Assembly: GCA_963969495.1 (NCBI GenBank)
Contig: OZ018319.1
Location: forward strand, 200,792,736 to 200,856,735
Length of the DNA: 64,000 nucleotides
Reading direction: 5' to 3'
From: Ceratothoa steindachneri
Taxonomy: Eukaryota; Arthropoda; Malacostraca; Isopoda; Cymothoidae
Shown here: piece by piece, positions 1-8,580 of the stretch
How positions within the stretch are numbered: the stretch's first letter is position 1
Layout of the letters: each line of letters begins with the position of its first letter
Notes under the pieces: model-generated
The model's input: the letters and a program-made list of their open reading frames with translations, nothing else
Told to the model about the DNA's origin: nothing
Databases searched by the model: none
Program-made: the position numbers and the translations under genes

Positions 1-2
1 CT

Positions 3-1464
3 ATAAAACCAGTCCCACATGGATCTGCTATTCCTGTTCCTGAGCCTGATTTTTATATGGGTTCTAGCTCTGGTTCCGAGGCTAGTATCAGTACCGATAC
101 AACTGAGCTTGATGCATACAAGCCAGAAGAGGACGACCAACTGGTGTCATTTATAAAAGCCGAACTCAACAACCTGACACTAGATCTGAACCTTTCCAAG
201 GAATCTGCTATCTGCTCAACTTTTGGATTCATGTTTTCGAGAGAAATGTATGGTGGCACCAGGGACAACATTCTATTTGTATCGGGACTGCGAGAAAGAA
301 TTTAGAAAATTTTTTATGTTTGATGAAGTATCTTTACTGGTCTATTGTAACAACAATGCTGACTTGCTCAACTTAATGGGCCTGAAGTATGATGCTATGG
401 AATGGAGAATTTTCATTGACTCATGTAATAGGCAGTTATTCTTAATAACGGCAATAAGTTTTCATTGATCCCTGTTGGATATTCAGCCGCAAGTAAAGAA
501 ACGTGCAAAAGCATGGACCGTCGGTTGTCTGCCCTCATTACCAGGAACATAAATGGTTGATATGTGGAGATCTTAAAGTGGTTGGACTTATACTAGGACT
601 ACAAGGTGGGTACACAGAGTATCCATGCTTTATTTAAATGTTGGACAGTTGGGCTGACGACCAGCATTATGTCAGACAAGACTAGTCGTCAAAACAAGGA
701 TTATAACCTGGTTCACACAACGTTATGTCCCACCCTCTGGTGGAACTGAGCAACATACTGCTTCCGCCCCTGCACATCAAACTCGGTTTGATGAAGAACT
801 TTTTTAAGGCAATGGACAGGGAAGGCAGAGGATTTGATTTCCTCCGTCAGAAGTTTCCACGAGTCAGCATGGAAAAACTGGAAGCAGGTGTATTTGATGG
901 TCCTCAAATAAGGAAGCTTATCAAAGAAACCAGTTTTGATGAAGCAATGAATTCTGCTAAAATCTATGCCTGGTTGTCCTTTAAGTCGCTCATTGCAAAC
1001 CTCCTCGGCAACCACAGAAGTCCTCAGTATGAGAAGGCGGTTAAAGAATTAATGGAGAATTTCCGAAAACAGTACAAGCGCATGTCAGTGAAAATGCCTT
1101 TCCTTCGGTCCCACCTAGACTATTTTCCCGAGAATTATGGAGATTTCCGTGAAGAACAAGGCCAGCACTTGCACCAAGATATCCATGTAATGGAGGAACA
1201 TTACCAAGGGGTTGGGATGTCAACTTTTTGACTGAATACTGCTGGTGCCTGAAACGAGAGTTGGTGTCTGCTAGGCACAATCGGATGTCCCTGAAGAGAC
1301 GATTCATCCATGAGTTGCCTTTGTGCTATGTTGAACTCTTCAAAGTATCAATTAGAATATTCTGTAAACCTTTACTATTGTGTGTACATTCGTCTACAAA
1401 TAGATCGAAATATAGCAATTTCCGGCATGTGCTTATATCTCTAAAACTTGATCCAACTAGATAA
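3..1464 (+). pseudogene. Decayed transposon protein (same family as 3,317-5,451), copy 1
   Basis: The remnant starts in frame at base 3 inside what is exon 2 of the other copy (IKPVPHG... matches AIKPQPHG...) and can be followed to the C-terminus through at least four frame changes (near 230, 450, 540 and 1,208) plus stops near 635 and 690. The longest clean piece, 725-1,231, carries LLPPLHIKLGLMKNF, FDGPQIRKL, RSHLDYFPEN and FREEQGQ-HLHQDI, each matching the second copy. The C-terminal piece 1,228-1,464 carries EYCWCLKRE. Around 590 the sequence reads straight through GDLKVVGLILG with no intron, whereas the second copy has a 196-bp intron at that point. It cannot make a functional protein. 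The biochemical function of the family is not known to me. Confidence 0.75.
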
Positions 1465-1551
1465 AATGAGCTTGATTTTCGGATGCAGCGCAAAAAACTG
1501 GCTTAAAATCTGATATTATGTGTTAGACATTGAAAACAGCGCAGACCAGTG
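1432..1551. repeat. Right terminal inverted repeat of copy 1
   Basis: The stretch beginning TATCTCTAAAACTTGATCC resembles the right end of copy 2 (TATCTCAAAAACCAGACC, from 5,628) and finishes with GCAGACCAGTG, which is the reverse complement of the left terminus of copy 2. Similarity is imperfect, as expected for an old copy. Confidence 0.6.
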
Positions 1552-1574
1552 TTATCATATTGTTTTGCTCCATT

Positions 1575-1620
1575 ATAGGCTGAAGATGAACATAGCTAAT
1601 TTCCGAAACGTTCACAATTA
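1575..1620 (+). other. Penelope-like 3' end fragment (degenerate GAAAC motif)
   Basis: GGCTGAAGATGAAC...TTTCCGAAACGTTC has the layout CTGAAGA, short stem, CGAAACGTY that marks the ends of Penelope-like retroelements in many animals. It is followed by AT-rich sequence and a (TA)n array at 1,805, as are several other copies in this window. The hammerhead core CTGANGA is not preserved, so it is only a fossil end. Confidence 0.4.
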
Positions 1621-1676
1621 TTCAATGTTCCAAATACTAGTTCTGGCTTTGATTTACATATATATACATATATAAT

Positions 1677-1763
1677 ATGAAAATTAACCTACATGAAAAT
1701 GAAAAGATGAATCCAAGCACTTTCGAACTATATTTGCAAGTTCATTTTCAAGTTAATTTTCAT
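1677..1763. repeat. Short imperfect inverted repeat
   Basis: ATGAAAATTAACCTACATG at 1,677 is repeated inverted at 1,740-1,763 (TTCATTTTCAAGTTAATTTTCAT), with about 40 bp between arms. It sits just before the (TA)n array. No function is apparent. Confidence 0.5.
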
Positions 1764-1802
1764 ATTATTGCTTTCCTCACATGCCACTTTGTGAGTTTTT
1801 TC

Positions 1803-1804
<2 letters not shown>

Positions 1805-1874
<70 letters not shown>
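1805..1874. repeat. (TA)35 microsatellite
   Basis: Seventy bases of uninterrupted TA. Apparent open frames across it encode only alternating Tyr-Ile and are artefacts. Confidence 0.98.
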
Positions 1875-1878
<4 letters not shown>

Positions 1879-2973
1879 CTTAATGCCAGTTGACTTTTTA
1901 TTAACTACACATTCTTGGCAAAAGGGGAAATGAACTTACTATAAGGACCATCCTTTCTCTAATGCAAAAAAAATTAACTTTCGTAACCAGCCTCAGGCTG
2001 GCAGTGCTGGACATCCTACATTAGTAGCTGATTTATCCACTAACTCATCGTTATATCACATTCTATTCCACCTAATCACATACATGCGCGCATTTACGGA
2101 TAATCCAGACGCGTTGTTGTCCCCTTCCGTCCTATAGGTCTTTTTAGGTTCGTTTTTTTTTTGTCTCTTACAGGCACTTGCAATCGATTGATGCAAGCAT
2201 TGACCACGCAACTCGATTGCACTTTAGTTTCACCTGACTTCACTTAGTTTTTAAAACAGAGTCGCCTGCAGCTTTTGTTTCTAACTTTTAACACAACATT
2301 AAACAGACAAGTCCCCGAAAATAAGTTCGCCACACCAAAGATCACTTGGAATGGTCATCCTTAAGGAAATCATAGGGAAACGCGTCTCAGATTGACCTAG
2401 TTCCTTTGCATGTCCAGACGATGGCTCCTGAGACAACTGTCCTGAATGTCCGCCTGGTCCCTCTCACAACGCCACACGGGATTAAGGTGTCTCAATATGA
2501 AAGAAGATTTTCTTTCAGATCCCTTCGTGAGTTAAGTTTCTCCAAAATGGCTTATTTATTGTGCATTGCAGTTTGCTTTCCTGTGACTATTTCACCGAAA
2601 GGTTCAGACATTCACCACTCAATTATATGCCCATTTTATAATCACAATCCTTCACTCTCACAACTCTTCTTCCTCTCCTACAACGCATAAAAGTCATGTG
2701 AGAATTCCCACCTTTCTCACAGCTAATATTCATGAAATTCCATCTTCTTGAATTATTCGTGCAACACCCACACAGTGACCTACACCTTTTAATAAAAAAC
2801 ACATGATCTCTAAAAATCACGAAATAATACACAATTACCGATTTCCTTCGTTTTCATAATTGAAACCTAAACAGGCCACGGTGGGAAATATAACCATAAA
2901 ATATACCAAAAGTAGAGGCAATTTGATATAACTAAACAAGAAATGGAAATCTGTGCAATCAAAGGAAGCTTAA
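1875..2973. other. Intergenic stretch, no gene recognised
   Basis: AT-rich sequence between the two transposon copies. Short frames near 2,406-2,690 and 2,623-2,832 overlap on opposite strands and show no recognisable motif. I see nothing that supports a gene. Confidence 0.6.
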
Positions 2974-2976
2974 TTA

Positions 2977-3095
2977 CACTGGTCTGCGTCAAAAATGTTC
3001 CTGAGGGTTCCATAGGTGATTCTTAATGAAATTTGTCTTTTAAATCCAAATCAAGCATTCCTATTGCTCAATGAGGTCTAGTTTTTAAGATACAG
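2977..3095. repeat. Left terminal inverted repeat of copy 2
   Basis: The reverse complement of this stretch (CTGTATCTTAAAAACTAGAC... to ...GACGCAGACCAGTG) lines up with 5,626-5,755 over its whole length with scattered mismatches and small indels, including the shared words CATTGAGCAA versus TATTGAGCAA and TTAAGAATCAC versus TTAGGAATCAC. Confidence 0.7.
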
Positions 3096-3099
3096 ACCA

Positions 3100-3125
3100 A
3101 GCTCTCTAGATGGCGTTAGAGAGCT
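3100..3125. repeat. Perfect 9-bp hairpin inside the transposon leader
   Basis: AGCTCTCTA (3,100-3,108) and TAGAGAGCT (3,117-3,125) are perfectly complementary around an 8-base loop, immediately inside the left terminal repeat. It could be a structural or protein-binding site in the element's 5' region, or chance. Confidence 0.5.
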
Positions 3126-3618
3126 CAGTCTCTAGCTGACCGCGAGCGCGAGTGGTTGTGTGTTGCTTGCTCACTCTCCAACTAAGTGTTGGTTTTTTAA
3201 TCCATGACTTTTCTCATCTATGAACAGTGTTTAAAGTGTATTTCTAAAACTTTATTTATCTTTGTGAATTTTTTTGCAGGCAAATACATTAGCAAAACTT
3301 CTTATATTTCATAAAAATGAATAGAAAGTGTAAAAACAGTCCTGATAGATTTTGTTTTGTTTGTGGAAAGGTAACTTTTAGTGACCAGCAATGCACTATA
3401 AGGCCGTTAGTAAAGTTCCTTTACAATGCATATTTCGGAATAAAGCTAGGTGATCAAGACAAAAACTTTGCTCCACATATGTGCTGCAAAGCCTGTGTCA
3501 TAGCCTTAAGACGCTGGAGTGAGGGCAAAACGAAGTTTGTCATTTGGTGTACCTATGGTGTGGAGAGAAGGCAAGGACCACATTACAGACTGCTATTTTT
3601 GCATGACAAATCTTAAAG

Positions 3619-3880
3619 GTGAGATAATTACTTTAACAATATAGTCCTTGACAAATCTAGAAATGTTTATACAAATCTTTTGTGGGCCTATTAAAATTGT
3701 AATTGTGTATAAAAATAGTGTATTATGCTGGTAGAAAAATTGTGGTTAAATTGTATATAAAAATTGATTGTATTTAAAAATTGTAAATTTACCTGGTATG
3801 AAAAATGTGTATAAAAATGTGGAAACGAGGGTCGAGTGAATTAAAAGTATGTAAATTAAGTATGCGAAACTTTTTTTCAG
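3619..3880 (+). other. Intron 1 of the transposon gene
   Basis: Donor AAAG|GTGAGA at 3,618/3,619 and acceptor TTTTTTTCAG ending at 3,880. Splicing joins the frames into N-L-K-G-V-N-K without interruption, provided the shifted frame of the exon 1 tail is used. Confidence 0.75.
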
Positions 3881-4515
3881 GTGTCAATAAGAAGAACAAA
3901 CACACTGTAGTCTATCCTGATGTTCCTTCTGCCATTAAACCACAACCACATGGTCCAGGAGTTCCAGTTCCTTCTCCACCTAAAAATACTGAGCTACAAG
4001 ACAATATAGAAGATATAGAAGTGGATGACACTGACACTTCAGTGACATATCAGCCTACGTCTACAATGACTTTGCCAAGACCACTCACTCAAGGTCAATT
4101 AAATGACTTGACTAGAGATCTTGGTCTTTCTAAAGAGAACGCACAACTTCTTGCATCCCGTCTTAGTGAGAGCAACCTCCTCTCTCAAGAAACTACATAC
4201 TTTTGGTTCAGAAATAGAGACGAAGAGTTTCGAAAGTTCTTTGCAGTTGATTCTTGCAGCTCTTTGGTGTATTTCAATGATGTAAAAGGTTTAATTGAGG
4301 CACTTGGCGTTCCTTACCAACCAAGTGAACGGAGGCTCTTTATTGATTCTTCTAGCAGAAGTTTGAAGGCAGTCCTCTTAAATATTGGCAATAAAATGGC
4401 ATCTGTACCTATTGGCCATTCAGTTCAGTTAACAGAAAGCTACGAAAATATGAAAGTATTGATTAATACAATCAAGTACTCTAACCAGAACTGGTTAATA
4501 TGTGGTAATCTCAAG

Positions 4516-4711
4516 GTAAGATATATTTCACTTTATTGAACTTGCTAAATATTTCAAGGAATGTTTGTTTCTAAATACCAATGACAGAAGGATATTATAC
4601 ACATATTAGTTTCTCCCTACCCCTAATAAACTTAGTGAAAATTGCCTATGCAAAAAATAGAAGTTCTTAGAAACCATGTACATCAATATGCATCAATATG
4701 TTTTTTTTCAG
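4516..4711 (+). other. Intron 2 of the transposon gene (absent from copy 1)
   Basis: Donor CTCAAG|GTAAGA at 4,515/4,516 and acceptor TTTTTTTTCAG ending at 4,711, phase 0. The joined product reads G-N-L-K-V-V-C-L-L-L-G. In copy 1 the equivalent position near 590 reads G-D-L-K-V-V-G-L-I-L-G continuously with no intervening sequence. Confidence 0.8.
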
Positions 4712-5625
4712 GTTGTGTGCCTTCTTCTTGGGATGCAAGGAGGCTACACAAAATATCCATGCTTCATGTGCTTATGGGATAGCCGGGCGGATAGTCTTCA
4801 CTATAAGCAAAAAGACTGGCATCTCGAGAGGCATTCCAAATTGGCTGCCACAATGTGGTAGCTCAACCTCTAGTCCCTCCCAAAAATGTTTTACTGCCTC
4901 CTCTTCATATAAAGCTTGGCCTGATGAAGAACTTTGTCAAAGCACTGAATAAAGAAGGCCAAGCTTTTAAGTATCTACTGCAAAAATTCCTACAGATCAG
5001 TGATGCCAAGCTCCATGACAGCATATTTGATGGTCCCCAAATTAGAACTCTGTTAAAGGACAAGCATTTTTACACCAATATGGAAGCCAGTGAACAAGAA
5101 GCATGGTGAGCGTTTAGTAAAGTAATTGACGGTTTTCTGGGAAATAAAAGAAGCTCAGAATATATCTCACATTTAAATGAGCTTATGAAAAGCTTCGAAA
5201 AAATGGGAGCTCGCATGTCGATAAATATGCATTTTATCCAGTCACATCTTGACTATTTTCCGGAAAACTGTGGAGATTATAGCGAGGAACAAGGAGAAAG
5301 ATTTCACCAAGACATAAAGACGATGGAGACAAGATATCAAGGACGCTGGGACATCAACATGTTAGCTGACTATTGCTGGTGTCTTAAACGCGACGAACCA
5401 ACATCGCTTCACAAGCGGAAGTCATCAAGGACTTCTTTTTTTGGAAAATAGTTTCTTTGCACTCCTGGGTAAGCTCATAAGTAGTCTGTAAGTTTAAAAT
5501 TAATTAAAAGAAAGTCGAATTGAGTCGGTATTTTTTTTATTACAAGTAATTGTAATTTATTAAATAACTTTTATATAAATAAGGGATTTTTTCAAAAATG
5601 GCCTTTTTCTAAAAACAGTAGTGCG

Positions 5626-5758
5626 CCGTATCTCAAAAACCAGACCTTATTGAGCAAAATGAATGTCCTATTTCAATTTAGGAGAACAATTTCGTTAGGA
5701 ATCACTAAAGAAAACCGCAGAAACAGAATTTTTTTTTTTCAAACGCAGGCCTGTGTTA
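5626..5758. repeat. Right terminal inverted repeat of copy 2, with flanking TTA
   Basis: Inverted relative to 2,974-3,095. It contains an A/T expansion near 5,729-5,739. The last bases GGCCTGTG are followed by TTATTAAGC; the mirrored left flank is GCTTAATTA. Confidence 0.7.
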
Positions 5759-5762
5759 TTAA

Positions 5763-6349
5763 GCGAGAACAGAAACAAGATAGGAAGAATAAAAAATACG
5801 AATGAATAGAAAAATTAAATCTATTGACAAATACTGCCTATGTGAGCATCATTAATCCTTTACATTTTAAAACCAATATAAATAAGTTTTCCTAAAATTG
5901 CACATTATCATAAATATGAATTTGAACTAAGCCCATCACCTGTCGATAAGGAACCACCAGGAAGATCTAAAATATCGAATAATTAGGTTAGGTAAATTTA
6001 AAGAGGGCATATAAAGGCGAACTTCAGTACATTTACTAATTCTATGAGACTCCAGTTGTCATCATCTTATTTCTAAACCTTTGTACCACAGGGTGGGGTC
6101 AGCAATCATTAATGACGCCAAAATTATTCTCCCCTTCCCACACTTTTAGGCTATATTTTACACAAAAGTACTCATCTTTTTATAGAGGTCTTTTTTCCTT
6201 AAGAGCGATTAAGAGGGATGCGCTTGAGCCCTTAGTCAGGTGAATGTTTATCCCTAGGCAAAAGGCCCCAAGCACCCCACCTCACAAACCTTCATCCATG
6301 CACACCTAAGGTATCACTCATTTGTCCCTCTGTCAGTTTTATTCCTCAC
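5763..6349. other. Intergenic stretch, no gene recognised
   Basis: AT-rich sequence between the DNA transposon and the truncated LINE. No open frame, motif or repeat supported. Confidence 0.6.
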
Positions 6350-8487
6350 GTGCGAGGGTTTCCCCACCTCTGTCATAGGCAAACCGTAACAAATAATTCT
6401 TTTCAAACACTTGACTTGAGAAGAGCAGACTTTGCAAGCCTTCGTGCTGGGCAGACTGATGTAAGGCTAGCGGTATGCGAAGAGGTTGAGGATTCGTGGA
6501 ACAATTTCAAAAATAAATTCATGAGTCTTCAATCAAGTTGCATCCCTCTGAAATGCCTCCGTCGGTCTTCTGTTCAACCAAACAGGTTTAATCAAGAAAT
6601 CGGCCAAATGCTTAGGGAGAAGAGAAATGCGCACCGGCGATCGAAGATCTCGGGTGCCTTTGACGAGTACCAGAGGCTATCCAGAAGAGTGAAGTCCAGC
6701 ATAAAGGTGGCTAAGCGTACTGAGGAACTCCGAGTGGCGAGACTCTGCAAGGAGAATCCCAAGGAGTTCTTCGGCTATGTAAATAGCCGTAAACCAATCG
6801 ATCGTAGGATTAGGCCCTTAGTGGACGAGGAGGGTGCATTAACTCAGTCAGATGCAGAAAATGCTAACCTTCTTAATGACTACTTCTCCTCAGTGTTTAC
6901 TAAAGAGTGTGGTCCCATCCCCCAGCTGACGGATTCCTACTCGGGGGAAAAGCTGGAGGCAATGGACTTCACCAAAGGAGAAATAAAGAAAAAGATCGCT
7001 GACCTAAAGACAAATAAGTCCCGTGGACCGGACAGGTTTTTACCCAAAGTGTTGAAGGAAGTGTGCGATGAAGTATCACGACATCTGTGCGCTATCTTTA
7101 ACATATCAATCCGGACCGGATGCGTTCCTAGAGACTGGCGTGAGGCGGAGGTGACTCCGATCTTCAAGAAAGGAGACCCCAGCCATCCGTCAAAACTACC
7201 GACCTATCAGTCTGACTTCGATAGTCGGTAAACTCATGGAAAGCATGATGGTGGAGAAAATAACGTCGCATTTAGAGTCAAACCTGCTACTGGAAAGTTC
7301 CCAGCACGGCTTCCGAAGGCAACGGTCATGCCTGACGAACCTTGTGGAATTCTTCCACTTAGTGTTTAGTGAGCACGATCGGGACGAGGCGGTGGATGTG
7401 GTTAACTTAGACTTTCAGAAAGCCTTTGATAAGGTACCACACCGCCGCCTTCTCCAGAAAGTGCGAGCGCTGGGAATAGACGGAAAAGTAGCCGGCTGGA
7501 TCGAGAACTGGCTAAATGGCAGACGGCAACGGGTGGTTTAGGAATGGACAGGCTTCTGAGTGGGTGCCTGTTACTAGCGGGGTGCCTCAAGGTTCTGTCC
7601 TGGGACCACTACTATTCATCATCTACGTCAACGACATGGACGGTGACATGGTTGCTACGATTTCCAAATTTGCTAACGATACCAAGCTTGGTATGAACGT
7701 TGCAAAGGATGGAAATACTGCACGCCTGCAGGAAGATCTTGGGAAGATTAGGGAGTGGTCGGACACGTGGCAAATGCCTTTTAACGTGGGAAAATGCAAA
7801 ATAATGCATATCGGCCACAGAAACCCCCAATCTCATTATATCCTTAAGGGCACTGCTCTTGAATCTCCTGACACTGAGAAGGACTTGGGTGTTACCATCA
7901 CTAGTGACCTCAAGTTCTCGAAACAGTGCATCGAGGCAGAGAAGAAAGCCCAAAGGATGTTAGGCTACATAAAGCTCCAGTTTGGATACCGTAACAAGGA
8001 GATAGTACTTTGTCTGTACAACTCCCTGGTTCGGCCGCACTTGGAGTATACCGTACAATTTGGGAGTCCTTCGTTTCGAAAGGACAACGCAAGGTTGAAA
8101 CGCGTACAAGCTAGGGCAACCAAACTGATTCCCTCCATCCGACATAAAAGTTATGAGGATAGACTAAGGGAATTAGACCTGTTCTCGCTGGAAACCCGTA
8201 GACTGCGTGGTCAGCTCATCGAAGTTTTCAAAATACTTCGAGGGTTCGACAATGTTGACTACCGGGATATTTTCACACTGAGTGAGAACAGAACGCGCAA
8301 TCACGGCTTCAAACTTGAACTGAAGCGTTACAACCGCAATATGTGTGGAAATTTTTTCACGTACAGTATCTGCGGTAAGTGGAACACACCTCCAGTGGAA
8401 GTTGTCAACAGTGAATCTGTTGACCAGCTCAAGTCAAGACTAGACAAAGTCTTGAAAAGTGGCCGTTTAGGGACGCAAAACAATTGA
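6350..8487 (+). pseudogene. LINE ORF2 remnant: reverse transcriptase and C-terminal domain
   Basis: Three overlapping frames give one continuous reverse transcriptase. 6,350-7,231 holds the pre-RT region and early fingers (KTNKSRGPD, DWREAEVTPIFKKGDPS). 7,236-7,541 continues with QHGFRRQRSCLTNL and LDFQKAFDKVPHRRLL. 7,516-8,487 holds SGVPQGSVLGPLLFIIYVNDM, the polymerase box and the C-terminal LVRPHLEY and RATKLIP blocks. Frame changes lie near 7,190 and 7,537. The polymerase box reads F-A-N-D instead of the family's F-A-D-D, so one catalytic aspartate is lost. The endonuclease is absent. It is inactive on three counts. The clade call (CR1-like, Rex1/L2 group possible) rests on motif style. 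Confidence 0.9.
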
Positions 8488-8580
8488 GCAGCCACATGCC
8501 CACTCGATTGCTAGTCCAAAGGTACCCTCTCCAAGGGTACTTTCTTTCCTTGTAACTCCTTGTAACTCACATAATCACTT
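6350..8580 (+). mobile_element. 5'-truncated CR1-like non-LTR retrotransposon
   Basis: The element begins after the endonuclease domain and runs through reverse transcriptase and the C-terminal domain to a short 3' UTR with a repeated word (TTGTAACTCC / TTGTAACTCA) near 8,550-8,570. The 5' truncation is typical of incomplete target-primed reverse transcription. No poly(A) tail or clear target duplication is visible. Confidence 0.85.

Larger units (their letters stand above)
1..1551 (+). mobile_element. CAC-ended TIR DNA transposon, copy 1 (left part lies outside the window)
   Basis: This is the right-hand part of a DNA transposon of the same family as the element at 2,977-5,755. The coding remnant aligns with that copy from its exon 2 onward, and the end CAGACCAGTG at 1,542-1,551 is the inverse of the left terminus CACTGGTCTG of the second copy. 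The bases after it are TTA, the same triplet that borders the second copy on both sides. The left end is cut off by the window start, so the target duplication cannot be confirmed here. Superfamily is uncertain: CAC termini with a 3-bp TTA duplication fit the CMC/Chapaev3 group, but this is inference. Confidence 0.7.
3317..5451 (+). pseudogene. Split transposon gene with zinc-binding N-terminus, unrecognised core (three lesions)
   Basis: Exon 1 (3,317-3,618) encodes MNRKCKNSPDRFCFVCGKV and a cysteine-rich module: Cys13, Cys16, Cys56, Cys57 and Cys60 plus a later D-C-Y-F-C, resembling a ZAD- or ribbon-type zinc site. A one-base loss near 3,532 shifts its frame. Exon 2 (3,881-4,515) encodes a Pro-rich linker then ETTYFWFRNRDEEFRKFF and RRLFIDSSSRSLK. 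Exon 3 (4,712-5,451) carries GMQGGYTKYPCFMCLWDSRA, LLPPLHIKLGLMKNF, FDGPQIRTL, QSHLDYFPENCGDYSEEQGE and LADYCWCLKRD. A frame change near 4,852 and an in-frame TGA at 5,107 also break it. An upstream acceptor (TTTTTTTGCAG, ending 3,279) suggests a spliced 5' leader. I recall similar uncharacterised proteins in arthropods, but no function. As the only gene between the repeats it is the best candidate for the transposase; the catalytic residues are not identified. Confidence 0.75.
2977..5755 (+). mobile_element. CAC-ended TIR DNA transposon, copy 2 (both ends present)
   Basis: A 2.8-kb element with both termini: left CACTGGTCTGCGT at 2,977 and right ACGCAGGCCTGTG ending at 5,755, inverted with two mismatches over 12 bases. 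TTA borders both sides (2,974-2,976 and 5,756-5,758). TTAA occurs symmetrically one step further out (2,970-2,973 and 5,759-5,762), so the duplication is either TTA with CAC ends or TTAA with TTACAC/TAACAC ends. Inside is a single split gene with a zinc-binding N-terminus. CAC ends plus a TTA duplication are compatible with CMC/Chapaev3-type elements; TTAA would point to piggyBac- or Kolobok-like targeting. I cannot decide from sequence alone. Confidence 0.7.

Noticed and set aside
1677..1883. ORF with a long Tyr-Ile repeat, and similar frames at 41,274, 42,015 and 44,722-45,003
   Set aside because: They are translations of (TA)n microsatellites.
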